DNA of 64,000 nucleotides from DAOUJI01 sp965237875 (GTDB taxonomy: Bacteria; Chloroflexota; Dehalococcoidia; Lucifugimonadales; JAGWBF01), in the NCBI GenBank assembly GCA_965237875.1, contig CBDEGP010000001.1:1-64000 (forward strand), in the 5' to 3' direction. Below the pieces are notes generated by a model. The model searched no databases, had not been told where the DNA came from, and saw nothing but the letters and a program-made list of their open reading frames with translations. Positions 1 to 9,032 of this stretch are shown one piece after another (positions within the stretch are counted from its first letter, which is position 1; each line of letters begins with the position of its first letter). A program made the translations under genes and the position numbers.

Positions 1-898
1 GCCACAGGTCTTTGTCGGCGGCGATGTGGTCCGCCACGCCCTGAGCTTCCTTGAAAGAAAGACCCTCCCTCTGGTAGAGGACCACCAGCTCGGCCAGCTC
101 TTCCGCGGGGTGGTCCTGAAGCTCCTGGGCTTCCTTCTCTATCTCCGACCTTTGCAAGTCTTGCTCGGCCCGTGAACCCAGGAAGGCGCCGGTGGCCATC
201 GAAACCATTCCCGCCAATGCTCCGGCCAAGCCGCCAATCAGCACCGCCGCATTCCCGATGTCACCCACCGAAAGAGCCGTGACCAGGAGCATGGTGCTGA
301 GGAGCCCGTCCTGGCCTCCGAACACCACTTCCCTGATGCGTCCCTTCGAGGCCACGTCCCACCGCCGGGTCTCCACCTCGGTCCGGGCTGCGGCATAGGC
401 GGGCGACAGCACGGATTCCGTCACCGGCGCCGCCGTGCGCCGGGTGTCCGTCCGGGGCGCCAGGGCGACAGCCTCCGTAGGTCCGGCAACGGCAAGCTTG
501 GCCTCCAACACCTCGACGGCCTTGTTGAACACTTCCAAGTGGTGTTGTTCCCGGTCCATGGCCATCATAAAGGTGTCGGCAGCGTCGGTGCGCCCCTCGT
601 CCAGCGCATCCCGTATGTAGTTGGGATACATGGTGCTTATCTCTTTCGCCTCACCCTCCACGACGCCCTTCAGGTTCTCCAGCGAGCTTTTCAACTCGCC
701 TGCAACGCTCATGTGGTTGATACCGTGGATGGTCTCGGCGCCCGCCACTTCCTGGAACACCTGGGCCACTTCGGGATGGCCCTCCCGCAGGGCCTGGTGG
801 GCAAAGGCGCTGTACTTCAGGTGGGCCATCGCCTCGGCGACTATGGCGTTCCACAGGTTGCGTTCGGTCTTCGTAAGCGTAGGTCTTGGGTCTGCCAT
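1..898 (-). CDS. Rubrerythrin-VIT1 fusion membrane protein, partial (C-terminus beyond window)
   Basis: Reading the minus strand from the ATG at 898 gives an open frame that runs off base 1, about 299 residues. The N-terminal ~150 residues look like a ferritin-like di-iron domain, with spaced E/ExxH elements such as EVAGAETIHG and DREQHH. After a Pro/Thr/Arg-rich linker comes a VIT1/CCC1 segment with VVFGGQDGLLSTMLLVTAL and GGLAGALAGMVSMATGAF, the conserved first membrane helices of that family. Proteins of this architecture (erythrin-VIT, MbfA-like) export iron or manganese from the cytoplasm, with the ferritin-like domain facing inward. The metal is inferred. The remaining membrane helices lie outside the window. 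Confidence 0.85.
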   Translation of the reverse strand, partial: MADPRPTLTKTERNLWNAIVAEAMAHLKYSAFAHQALREGHPEVAQVFQEVAGAETIHGINHMSVAGELKSSLENLKGVVEGEAKEISTMYPNYIRDALDEGRTDAADTFMMAMDREQHHLEVFNKAVEVLEAKLAVAGPTEAVALAPRTDTRRTAAPVTESVLSPAYAAARTEVETRRWDVASKGRIREVVFGGQDGLLSTMLLVTALSVGDIGNAAVLIGGLAGALAGMVSMATGAFLGSRAEQDLQRSEIEKEAQELQDHPAEELAELVVLYQREGLSFKEAQGVADHIAADKDLW

Positions 899-1248
899 GA
901 ACTTCCTCTTGCAGTCCGCCTGTAGGCGGTGATAAATCCAGAATACACAATGTTCGCACGGATTTCCAATGGACCGGGACAGGCGACAGGGCCTTCCGAT
1001 TCTCGGAAGGCCTGCCCCTGATGTTTTCTTGCAGCGCCCCCGCCATGTTGACATAGGCCGTAAGGCATTGCTACTGTCAACTCCCAAGGGCAATCATAAT
1101 CATAAAAACGATCAATGAGGCTGACAGTGGCGAGAACGTCGCCGTTTGGAGCAGCGGGAACCATCTCAAGTTGGGGCAAGGGCCCGTGTGTAAGGGATGA
1201 CATGAAAACAGTCCCGTCAAACCAAGCCGGAGCAGAGGCGCCGGGTCG
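899..1248. other. Intergenic region between divergent VIT fusion and ruvB
   Basis: This 350-bp stretch holds divergent leaders for the two flanking genes. The only strong element I see is the plus-strand promoter listed separately, which leaves a leader of about 170 nt before ruvB. I see no structured RNA that I can name. Confidence 0.5.
1048..1077 (+). promoter_or_regulatory. Candidate sigma70-type promoter for ruvB
   Basis: A perfect TTGACA (1048-1053) is followed after 18 nt by TACTGT (1072-1077), which is preceded by TGC, an extended -10 signature. It points toward ruvB. The -10 match is only partial. Confidence 0.45.
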
Positions 1249-2277
1249 ATGACAGAGCGGCTGGTCTCCGGGCAGTCGCAGGGTGAGGACGACGCCCTCG
1301 ACTCCTCCCTCAGGCCGAGACAGCTGAGGGACTTCGTAGGGCAGGAGTCGGTCAAGGGCAACCTGAACATCGCCATGCAAGCCGCCCGCATGAGGGGCGA
1401 CCCGCTGGACCACATCATCATCTACGGGCCTCCGGGCCTGGGAAAGACCACGCTGGCCCACATTATCGCCCTGGAGATGGGCGTCGCCGTCAAAGTCACG
1501 TCAGGCCCTGCCATAGAGCGGGCCGGAGACATGGCGGCGCTGCTGACCAGCCTGAACACCGGCGACGTTCTTTTCATCGACGAGGTTCACCGCCTCCCAC
1601 GGGTCGTTGAAGAGGTGCTTTACCCAGCCATGGAGGACTTCTTCCTCTCCTGGGTGGTGGGCAAGGGGCTTGGCGCCCGCAACATCAACCTGCGCATCAA
1701 CTCCTTCACTCTAATAGGCGCTACCACCCGCTACGGCATGGTCAGCCCGCCCCTCAGAGACCGCTTCGGCTCAGTCTTCCGGCTGGACTTCTACGACCTG
1801 CCCGCCATGGAGTCCATAGTGGACCGTTCAGCCCGCATCTTAGGGGTGGACATTGACGAAGAAGGGGTCTCGATCATAGCCGGAAGGGCCCGCCGCACGC
1901 CCCGTGTGGCAAACCGACTGCTCAAGCGTACGCGGGACTATGCACAGGTAATGGCCGATGGTAGAATAACCGGGGAAATCGCCGGCGAAGGGCTTGCCAA
2001 GCTGGAGGTCGATTCTCTGGGACTCGACCAGATCGACCAGAGGCTGCTGGAGAGCATCGTAGACAAGTTCTCGGGCGGGCCGGTGGGGCTGGACACACTG
2101 GCAGCTTCCATCGGCGAGGACGCCGATACGATCATGGACATCTACGAGCCGTACCTTCTCCAGTTGGGATTCCTGGACCGCACTCCCAGAGGCAGGGTGG
2201 CCACCAGGCAGGCATACTCGCACCTGGGACGGGACTTCCCCGAGAGGGCCCCGTCGCCTCAGGTCAGACTCCTGTAG
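1249..2277 (+). CDS. ruvB: Holliday junction branch migration helicase RuvB
   Basis: The 342-residue product has the usual RuvB length and layout. An AAA+ domain carries Walker A GPPGLGKTT (about residues 60-68) and Walker B DEVHRL (about 111-116), followed by sensor/arginine-finger segments (GATTRYG, PLRDRFG). A C-terminal winged helix contains QLGFLDRTPRGR. RuvB hexamers drive branch migration with RuvA at recombination junctions and stalled forks. ruvA and ruvC are not adjacent. An AGAGG-like ribosome site precedes the ATG. Confidence 0.95.
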   Translation: MTERLVSGQSQGEDDALDSSLRPRQLRDFVGQESVKGNLNIAMQAARMRGDPLDHIIIYGPPGLGKTTLAHIIALEMGVAVKVTSGPAIERAGDMAALLTSLNTGDVLFIDEVHRLPRVVEEVLYPAMEDFFLSWVVGKGLGARNINLRINSFTLIGATTRYGMVSPPLRDRFGSVFRLDFYDLPAMESIVDRSARILGVDIDEEGVSIIAGRARRTPRVANRLLKRTRDYAQVMADGRITGEIAGEGLAKLEVDSLGLDQIDQRLLESIVDKFSGGPVGLDTLAASIGEDADTIMDIYEPYLLQLGFLDRTPRGRVATRQAYSHLGRDFPERAPSPQVRLL

Positions 2278-2290
2278 AGGACGCTTGAAC

Positions 2291-2938
2291 ATGCTTTATG
2301 AGTTGCGTACGTACGAAGCCAACCCGGGGAAGGGCGCTGCCCTGCAGGACCACCTCCAAGAGGCGGCCCGGCTCTTCAGGAAGCACGAACTGAGAGCTCT
2401 CGTTTTCTGGGCGGACGTAATCGGCCGGGGACCGCAGGTCACCTACATGTGGAAGTACGAAGACGTGGCCGAAAGGCAGCAGAAGCTCGGCGCCTTCGTT
2501 TCCGACCCGGAGTGGAAGGACCTGACGGCCAGGGAAGCGGCGGAGCACGGAGAGATCACGGCCCGGATACACAACAAGCTGCTCCAGCCCACGCCGTATT
2601 CGCCCGAGCCGGTCTTCGACGTGAACAAGCTCCATGAGCTCCGCGTCTACCATGCAGTGCCGGGGAAACTGGGAGACCTGAACCGCCGCTTCCAGGAAAA
2701 CTCCGACCGGATTCTGCGCAGACACGGGATGAACGTCCTGGGATATTGGACTGAAGCATTCGGCACGTCCAATCAGCTGGTATGGGTCATCGAGTTCGAC
2801 AGCCTGGCCCACCGCGAGGAGTGTTGGAACTCCTTCAGGACCGATGAGGAGTGGCCCGGCGTCGCCGCCGAGTCCACCAAGAACGGAGAGTTGGTGGCTT
2901 ACCCGGAGAGCCGGATTCTCGCTCCTCTTCCCTTCTAG
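2291..2938 (+). CDS. NIPSNAP family protein, tandem copy 1
   Basis: The 215-residue protein contains two NIPSNAP-type ferredoxin-like (dimeric alpha-beta barrel) domains. One starts at the N-terminal MLYELRTYEA and the second at LHELRVYHAVPGK near residue 115. I chose the ATG at 2291 over an upstream in-frame TTG because both neighbouring paralogues begin with the same M-L/I-YELR motif. NIPSNAP proteins have no settled enzymatic role in bacteria. It lies 13 nt after ruvB and is the first of three tandem paralogues before the F420 genes. Confidence 0.85.
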   Translation: MLYELRTYEANPGKGAALQDHLQEAARLFRKHELRALVFWADVIGRGPQVTYMWKYEDVAERQQKLGAFVSDPEWKDLTAREAAEHGEITARIHNKLLQPTPYSPEPVFDVNKLHELRVYHAVPGKLGDLNRRFQENSDRILRRHGMNVLGYWTEAFGTSNQLVWVIEFDSLAHREECWNSFRTDEEWPGVAAESTKNGELVAYPESRILAPLPF

Positions 2939-3047
2939 CGGACGGCCCCTTCGATGTCCATAACATGAAACAGACGGCGCCTTCACCTCTGGCGGGAGAA
3001 GGGGCGTTTGGGCCGGATTCAACATTCAGTCTAAGTAGGTGGGACCA

Positions 3048-3701
3048 ATGCTATACGAGCTTCGTGAGTACTACACGACACCCGGGAACCAGGCCAAAGA
3101 GGTGGACCGGCTGAAGCTTGCCCGGCGTCTATTCGAGAAGCACGGCCTGAATAGCGACGGTTTCTGGACCGACGAGATAGGCCGCGGCAGCAAGATAACC
3201 TACTTCTGGATATACGAGACCCTGGAGGAAAGAAATAAGGGCCTGGCAGGCTTTCGCGGCGACCCCGAATGGCAACAGAGGACGGCGCATGACGCCGCCG
3301 AGCACGGTGAGCTCATGCAACGGGTCCACAACGTGATCCTGGAGCCCACCGGCTATTCTCCTACGCCGGACTTCAGCTCCAACGCCATACACGAGTTGCG
3401 CGTCTACTACGCCGTACCCGGCAAGCTGCCCGCCCTCAACAAGAGGTTCGCAGACCACTCGGACAGGCTGCTCCGCAAGCACGGCATGAACGTGGTGGGC
3501 TACTGGACGGAGCTGGTGGGCGATTCCAACCAGCTGGTCTGGATAGTGGGGTACGACAGCCTCGCCCACCGCGAGGAATGTTGGAACTCCTTCAGGACTG
3601 ACGACGAGTGGCCCGGCGTGTTGGCCGAGTCCATCAAAGACGGGGAGATCGTGGCGTCCTGGGAGACGCGAATGCTCAAGCCTACGGGGATCGGCAGGTA
3701 G
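3048..3701 (+). CDS. NIPSNAP family protein, tandem copy 2
   Basis: The 217-residue protein is closely similar to the gene before it. Both share MLYELR at the start, IHELRVYYAVPGK in the second domain, and a LAHREECWNSFRTD segment near the end, which points to a recent duplication. The ATG at 3048 sits behind an AGGTGGG ribosome site (3037-3043). There are no signal peptide or membrane segments, so it is probably cytoplasmic. The function is unknown. A 109-bp spacer separates it from copy 1. Confidence 0.85.
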   Translation: MLYELREYYTTPGNQAKEVDRLKLARRLFEKHGLNSDGFWTDEIGRGSKITYFWIYETLEERNKGLAGFRGDPEWQQRTAHDAAEHGELMQRVHNVILEPTGYSPTPDFSSNAIHELRVYYAVPGKLPALNKRFADHSDRLLRKHGMNVVGYWTELVGDSNQLVWIVGYDSLAHREECWNSFRTDDEWPGVLAESIKDGEIVASWETRMLKPTGIGR

Positions 3702-3759
3702 ACGGCGCCCAGCAAAACCGGCGTGTCCCCCCGCGGCCCACACCATTTGGGAGGCAGCT

Positions 3760-4446
3760 ATGATTTACGAGCTTCGAATATACGAACCCGCTCCGGGCAA
3801 GATGGCCGCCCTGCACCAGCGTTTCGCGGACCACACCATCGGCCTGTTCAAGAAGCACGGCGTGGGCATATTCGGCTTCTGGACGGAAGAGGTCAACATG
3901 TCGGCCATGGCCAACAACGCCAACATGCGGCTCATCTACGTCACGACCTTCGAGAACATGGCCGAGCGGGAGCGCATCTGGAGCTCCTTTCAGAGGGACC
4001 CGGAATGGCTCGAGGCGCGGGCCAACTCGGAAGTTGACGGCCCCCTCACCTCCAGGGTCCACAACACCCTCATGCGGACCACCGACTACTTCCCGTCGCC
4101 CCAGTGGAGCTCCAAGTCCAACGTATTCGAGCTGCGTTACTACAACGCCGTGCCCGGAAAGCTGCCCAATCTTCATGCCCGTTTCGCCAACCACGCCATC
4201 GGCCTGCTCCAGAAGCACGGAATGGAGACGGTGGGGTTCTGGACCGACGACGTCGGCACAAACAACCGCATCGTTTGGATGCTGGGCTTCGAAAGCATCG
4301 AGAAGCGAGAGAAAGACTGGGTGGGCATGGTCACCGACCCCGAATGGCACAAGGCCCGAGACGAGTCCGAGAAGGACGGTCCCATACTGGTGGACTTCCA
4401 GGCCCATCTGATGAAGCCCACCGATTACACGCCCAGGCCGTCATAG
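3760..4446 (+). CDS. NIPSNAP family protein, tandem copy 3
   Basis: This 228-residue two-domain NIPSNAP protein starts MIYELRIYEPAPGK, with a second domain at VFELRYYNAVPGK. It is more diverged from copies 1 and 2 than they are from each other; for example it lacks the REECWNSFRTD segment. A GGAGG ribosome site lies 5 nt before the ATG. It is 38 bp upstream of cofG, so cotranscription with the F420 genes is possible. A role in flavin/F420-linked catabolism would be inference only. Confidence 0.85.
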   Translation: MIYELRIYEPAPGKMAALHQRFADHTIGLFKKHGVGIFGFWTEEVNMSAMANNANMRLIYVTTFENMAERERIWSSFQRDPEWLEARANSEVDGPLTSRVHNTLMRTTDYFPSPQWSSKSNVFELRYYNAVPGKLPNLHARFANHAIGLLQKHGMETVGFWTDDVGTNNRIVWMLGFESIEKREKDWVGMVTDPEWHKARDESEKDGPILVDFQAHLMKPTDYTPRPS

Positions 4447-4484
4447 GCCGTATTCACTCCGTCACCCGTTGCATGTAGAATTGT

Positions 4485-5819
4485 ATGCCTGACCACACAT
4501 CCTACTCTGCGAGAGATATGGCCCAAGCTAGATTTGGAGCTACGACGCCCTTGGCGCCCACGGCAGACCGTCCGGGTTCCCAGTGGATGGCCGATCTGAT
4601 GGGGTCGGATGACCCTGCGGGCGGCGCCTCCGGTCCGGTGAAGGAGGCGCTGGACTCCGCCGTACAGGGAGACAGCCTGTCAGATGAACAGTGTTACGCG
4701 TTTATCGACTCCGGCGCCGCAGACCTGGCCCCTCTTTGCCGCGCCGCATCCACTGTCCGAGACCGGGGCCGCGGGCGTGACGTCACCTTCTCCCCCAAGG
4801 TGTTCATTCCCCTGACCCATCTGTGCCGTGACTTTTGCGGCTATTGCACCTTCCGCCAGTCTCCGGCCCAAGCCTCCAGACTATATATGACACCTTCCGA
4901 GGTCTTGGACGTGGCGCGGCAAGGGGCTGAGATGGGATGCACGGAAGCCCTGTTCACCCTGGGAGAACGTCCTGAGCAGCGGTACCCCGAGGCTGGCGAA
5001 TGGCTCAAGGCCCACGGCTTCAAGACCACCCTGGACTACCTGGGCCACGTAAGCAGTCTCGTGCTGGAGGAAACCTCTCTGCTGCCCCACGCCAACCCGG
5101 GGACCATGAGCCGCCGGGAAATGGCGTGCTTGAGGGACGTAAACGCGTCAATGGGAATCATGGTGGAAAACTTGAGCCCGCGACTTTCCGAGCCGGGAGG
5201 CCCCCATGAACACGCTCCCAGCAAGAGGCCGAACGTGCGCATCAAGACGTTGGAGATCGCCGGAGAGCAGAAGGTGGCCTTCACCACGGGCATCCTCATC
5301 GGCATAGGAGAGACCCGGCGGGAACGGGTGGAGTCCCTCCTGGCCCTGCGTCAGCTTCACCAGCGCTACGGCCACATCCAGGAAGTCATCATCCAGAACT
5401 TCCGGGCCAAACCGCAGACCCCAATGGCCGACCAACTCGACGCGTCCACCGAGGACTTGCTGTGGACGACGGCGGCGGCCCGCCTCATTCTCGGCGCCGA
5501 AGTGAACCTGCAGGTCCCTCCCAACCTGAGCTACAGCGACTATCCCATATATCTGATGGCGGGAATCAACGACTGGGGAGGCGTCTCTCCCCTTACCATC
5601 GACTTCGTGAACCCCGAAGCCCCGTGGCCCCAGATAGCGGACCTCAGACGGAACACTGAGGCCCTGGGTTTCAACCTGAGACCGCGCCTGCCCGTCTACC
5701 CCGAGTACGTCACGGGCGGCGGTGAATTCATCCCTACTCCCCTCCGTGAACGGGTCTTCGCTCTTTCCGATGAAGAGGGGTATGTGAAAGGGGGCATAGA
5801 CCGCTATGTCACCAGCTAG
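4485..5819 (+). CDS. cofG: FO synthase subunit 1, radical SAM (CofG)
   Basis: CofG acts with CofH to join a ribityl-diaminouracil-tyrosine adduct into FO, the deazaflavin chromophore of coenzyme F420. The radical-SAM 4Fe-4S motif is CRDFCGYC (C114, C118, C121), set in the typical context FIPLTHLCRDFCGYCTF. The product is 444 residues, and its first ~50 residues form a low-complexity extension before the family core. The true start may therefore be a later ATG such as 4518. A TAGAAT sequence only 4 nt before the annotated ATG also fits a downstream start. The gene overlaps cofH by 14 nt. Confidence 0.93.
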   Translation: MPDHTSYSARDMAQARFGATTPLAPTADRPGSQWMADLMGSDDPAGGASGPVKEALDSAVQGDSLSDEQCYAFIDSGAADLAPLCRAASTVRDRGRGRDVTFSPKVFIPLTHLCRDFCGYCTFRQSPAQASRLYMTPSEVLDVARQGAEMGCTEALFTLGERPEQRYPEAGEWLKAHGFKTTLDYLGHVSSLVLEETSLLPHANPGTMSRREMACLRDVNASMGIMVENLSPRLSEPGGPHEHAPSKRPNVRIKTLEIAGEQKVAFTTGILIGIGETRRERVESLLALRQLHQRYGHIQEVIIQNFRAKPQTPMADQLDASTEDLLWTTAAARLILGAEVNLQVPPNLSYSDYPIYLMAGINDWGGVSPLTIDFVNPEAPWPQIADLRRNTEALGFNLRPRLPVYPEYVTGGGEFIPTPLRERVFALSDEEGYVKGGIDRYVTS

Positions 5820-7110
5820 CAACGGCAACGGGAACGCCCTGGAGCACATGATGAAGGGCATCGACACCGGAGTGGCTCGAATCCTGGGCTCGGCCCTGGA
5901 TGGGCATGACGTCTCGGTGGACGACGCGGTCTTTCTATTCGACGCCTCCGGCCTGGAGCTCAACGCCCTGATCCTGGCGGCGGACGAGCTGCGCAGACGG
6001 CGGGTGGGTGACATTGTCACCTACGTGGTGAACAGAAACATCAATTTCACCAACGTATGCATCAAACGATGCGGTTTCTGCGCCTTCAGCCGTGACCATC
6101 GTCAAGAAGAGGGATACTTCCTGCCCGTCAACGAGATTATACGCAGAGCGAAAGAGGCGTGGGACCTGGGGGCCACAGAGGTGTGCGTTCAGGCAGGACT
6201 GCCTCCCCAGATGGAGGGGGACCTCTACATCAAGCTGTGCGAGGCCATAAAGTCCGAGCTCCCCGAGATCCACGTTCACGGCTTCTCTCCTGAGGAGGTG
6301 CTCTACGGGTCGGTGCGCTCGAAATGCTCCATAAAGGACTACCTCATAGGACTCAAGGACGCGGGAGTGGGCAGTCTCCCCGGGACCTCGGCGGAGATCC
6401 TGGACCAAGAGGTCCGGGACCGCATATCGCCCGGCCGCATCACCGTAGACCAGTGGGTGGAGGTCATCACCACAGCCCATGAACTGGGCATCCCCACCAC
6501 GTCCACCGTCATGTACGGCCACGTGGAGACCAAAGAGCACGTCGCCCGACACATAGCCAAGATACGGGACATTCAGAAAGCCACCGGCGGATTCACCGAG
6601 TTCGTCCCCCTCAGCTTCGTCTACACTGAAGCTCCCATGTACAGCAAGAACTTGGTGGACAGCGTGCGTACAGGCCCCTCCGGGAACGACGTGCTCAAGG
6701 TCCACGCCATATCCAGGCTCATGCTGGACAACTGGATCCCCAATCTGCAGGTGTCCTGGGTCAAGGAGAGCCTCCGCTTCTCCCAGGTGATGCTCAACGC
6801 CGGGGTGAACGACCTGGGCGGCACTCTCATCAACGAGAGCATCTCCACGTCGGCGGGCTCACAGTACGGCCAGCTGGTGAAGCCAAGCCAGTTCAGGGAA
6901 TTGATCCGCAACGCCGGCAAGGCGCCCGCCGAGCGGACCACGGTCTACGACCTCATAAAGATCTTCGACAGCGAGGACGAGCCGCTGGACCCCCTCGACC
7001 TGGTGGAGGACCCTGAGCGGTTCGGCTCCTACTTCAAACTGATAAACATGGACAGCTTCCGTTTCCAACACCCACGCCACGCCCGGGGCGCGTCGGAACC
7101 GGGAGAGTAA
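5806..7110 (+). CDS. cofH: FO synthase subunit 2, radical SAM (CofH)
   Basis: CofH couples tyrosine to 5-amino-6-ribitylamino-uracil and is the partner of CofG in FO formation. Its radical-SAM motif CIKRCGFC (C85, C89, C92) follows NRNINFTNV, and the family segments VCVQAGLPP and HVHGFSPEEV are present. The length is 434 residues, a little over the usual ~370 because of an N-terminal extension and a ~35-residue tail. The start codon lies inside the end of cofG, so translational coupling is likely. Confidence 0.94.
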   Translation: MSPASNGNGNALEHMMKGIDTGVARILGSALDGHDVSVDDAVFLFDASGLELNALILAADELRRRRVGDIVTYVVNRNINFTNVCIKRCGFCAFSRDHRQEEGYFLPVNEIIRRAKEAWDLGATEVCVQAGLPPQMEGDLYIKLCEAIKSELPEIHVHGFSPEEVLYGSVRSKCSIKDYLIGLKDAGVGSLPGTSAEILDQEVRDRISPGRITVDQWVEVITTAHELGIPTTSTVMYGHVETKEHVARHIAKIRDIQKATGGFTEFVPLSFVYTEAPMYSKNLVDSVRTGPSGNDVLKVHAISRLMLDNWIPNLQVSWVKESLRFSQVMLNAGVNDLGGTLINESISTSAGSQYGQLVKPSQFRELIRNAGKAPAERTTVYDLIKIFDSEDEPLDPLDLVEDPERFGSYFKLINMDSFRFQHPRHARGASEPGE

Positions 7111-7177
7111 GTCTGAGCGTCTTGGCTCCTCAAGACGCCGACTCCCTGGACGGCCTGGACCCCCTCGGCGCCGGGAC

Positions 7178-8140
7178 ATGACCCGCTCAGTCCTCGCCCT
7201 CGCAGGCGGAGTCGGCGGAGCAAAGCTGGCGCTGGGGTTGTCCCACGCGCTCCCGCCGGACAGGCTCACCATTGTAGTCAACACCGGAGATGACGAGACC
7301 TTCCACGGCCTCCACGTATCCCCTGACTTGGACACCGTGATGTATGCTCTCGCCGGCCTGACCAACAACCTGACGGGATGGGGCGTCGCCGGAGACACGT
7401 TCCAAGCCCTGGACATGCTGGGCCGTTACGGCAACCCCACCTGGTTCAACCTGGGGGACAAGGACCTGGCAACCCACATCAAACGCACCCAACTATTGAA
7501 CGAGGGATACGCTCTATCGGACGTCACAAGAGAGATGTGCGCTGTCCTGGGCGTCCGCCACCCCATTACACCCATGAGCAACGACCCGCTCAGGACGGTT
7601 GTGGACACCGACGAGGGAGAACTGCCCTTCCAGGTGTATTTCGTCCAGCGCAGGTGTGAGCCCAAGGCCCGCCGGATACGGTTCGACGACAGGGGGGGAG
7701 CCCATCCCAGCCCAGGGTTTCAGACCGCCCTCGAATCGGCGAATGTCCTGGTCTTCACCCCCTCGAACCCCTTCCTCAGCGTGGCGCCCATCCTGGCGGT
7801 AAACGGCGTCCGGGAGGCCGTCAGCAGCTTCAACGGCCCCCGCATTGCAGTCAGCCCCATCGTGGGCGGTGAAGCCCTCCGGGGTCCGGCGGCGAAGCTG
7901 CTGGAGGAGTTGGGCCACGACGTCTCATGCGTGGGAGTGGCCCGGCAATACACCGGCGTCTGCGACGTTTTCGTCATAGACGAGGTGGACGAGGCCCATG
8001 CCCCGGCTATAGAGCGGCTGGGACTGAGGGCCGAGACGGCGCCGACGGTCATGGAGACGGAATGGGACAAGACACGGCTGGCCATGCGCATCCTCGACAT
8101 CGCCGAATCCGTAAGTCCGGCGGACCGGCGTCAGGGCTAG
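7178..8140 (+). CDS. cofD: 2-phospho-L-lactate transferase CofD/FbiA
   Basis: CofD transfers a (phospho)lactyl or related phosphoacid group to FO to give F420-0. The 320-residue protein starts with the hallmark LAGGVGGAKLALGL and carries NTGDD (about residues 31-35). Downstream it has MSNDPLRTVVDTDEG and TPSNPFLSVAPIL, all typical of the family. It lies 67 bp after cofH and 10 bp before cofC, in one F420 operon. The acid substrate (lactate, enolpyruvate or glycerate type) cannot be read from the sequence. Confidence 0.94.
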   Translation: MTRSVLALAGGVGGAKLALGLSHALPPDRLTIVVNTGDDETFHGLHVSPDLDTVMYALAGLTNNLTGWGVAGDTFQALDMLGRYGNPTWFNLGDKDLATHIKRTQLLNEGYALSDVTREMCAVLGVRHPITPMSNDPLRTVVDTDEGELPFQVYFVQRRCEPKARRIRFDDRGGAHPSPGFQTALESANVLVFTPSNPFLSVAPILAVNGVREAVSSFNGPRIAVSPIVGGEALRGPAAKLLEELGHDVSCVGVARQYTGVCDVFVIDEVDEAHAPAIERLGLRAETAPTVMETEWDKTRLAMRILDIAESVSPADRRQG

Positions 8141-8150
8141 GAACGGCATT

Positions 8151-8825
8151 ATGAGCGCCGGGACCGTCGCAGCCATAATACCCATGAAACCCCTGGACCA
8201 GGCCAAGACGCGCCTGGAAAGCCGTCTCTCCGGCCCGGAGCGAAAGGCCCTAACCCTGGACCTGCTGGTCCACGTTCTCAGGGCCGTCAACCAGGCCAGG
8301 ATAAGGTCCGTCCGCGGACCCGGCATAGAAGAGACGTGGGTTATCGGAGGAGACCGGGAGGTGCAAGAAGCTGCGGAGTCGGCAGACGCCGCATGGATGG
8401 ATGACCGAGGCCAGGGCCTGAACGGCGCCCTGACGCTGGGATTTCGCAGGGCGGCGGACTCGGGAAGAGCGGGACTGTTTCTGCCCGCAGACCTGCCCTT
8501 GATCACCGCCGAGGACGTGCATGGGATGCTGGAGGCGTCAGGGAACCTCAAGAACCTGGCTCTGGCCCCCGCAGGCAACGACGGCGGGACCAATGGGATT
8601 CTTCTGCCCCCCGAACTGGCGGACGCGTTCGCCTTCAAAATGGGTCTCAACAGCTTCAAGCATCATCTTGAGCAGGCGGGTTTCCTGGGCATCCCGGTTG
8701 CGATATACTACAGCCTTGGAGTGGCCTTCGATCTGGACACGCCCGCCGATCTGGAGGCCTGCGAGACCATAAAGCCCGGGTTATTGCCCGGCCTGTTAGA
8801 CCGGAGCCACGCAAAGACAAACTGA
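8151..8825 (+). CDS. cofC: 2-phospho-L-lactate guanylyltransferase CofC/FbiD
   Basis: CofC activates the phosphoacid with GTP for CofD. The 224-residue product shows the nucleotidyltransferase start IIPMKPLDQAKTRLESRLSG, GLNGAL, and LPADLPLIT with the metal-binding Asp. It ends with a GTNGILL/FDLDTPADLE region that is characteristic of the family. It directly follows cofD. cofE (the gamma-glutamyl ligase) is not in this window, so side-chain elongation must be encoded elsewhere. Confidence 0.93.
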   Translation: MSAGTVAAIIPMKPLDQAKTRLESRLSGPERKALTLDLLVHVLRAVNQARIRSVRGPGIEETWVIGGDREVQEAAESADAAWMDDRGQGLNGALTLGFRRAADSGRAGLFLPADLPLITAEDVHGMLEASGNLKNLALAPAGNDGGTNGILLPPELADAFAFKMGLNSFKHHLEQAGFLGIPVAIYYSLGVAFDLDTPADLEACETIKPGLLPGLLDRSHAKTN

Positions 8826-8840
8826 GAGGTGGGCGCCGAC

Positions 8841-9008
8841 ATGGCCAAAATAGAAATAACCTGCCGCCTGTGTGGAAACATGCTGTCCGCTACAGCCGAC
8901 GCCGCGGACGCCAACTTGAGGACTGCGGCCATTAGAATTTTCGAGCAGCAGACCATCAACCACACCGAACACGGGCTTATCGCCGATTGGGCAGTATCCT
9001 GGAAGTAG
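8841..9008 (+). CDS. Small Cys/His protein, 55 aa, unknown
   Basis: The ATG at 8841 opens a 55-codon frame ending TAG at 9008, preceded by a GAGAGGTGGG ribosome site. The product starts MAKIEITCRLCGN and later has INHTEHG. A CxxC pair with an HTxxH pair could bind one metal ion. It has 15 bp to cofC and 24 bp to the LLM gene, so it looks like part of the operon. I do not recognise the family. Confidence 0.6.
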   Translation: MAKIEITCRLCGNMLSATADAADANLRTAAIRIFEQQTINHTEHGLIADWAVSWK

Positions 9009-9032
9009 TCGTCCCACCGGCCTATACGCCGA

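Noticed and set aside
1115..1252. 45-codon frame whose stop overlaps the ruvB ATG
   Set aside because: No ribosome site and an unremarkable sequence. The ATGA overlap alone is not enough; it could be a leader frame if conserved.
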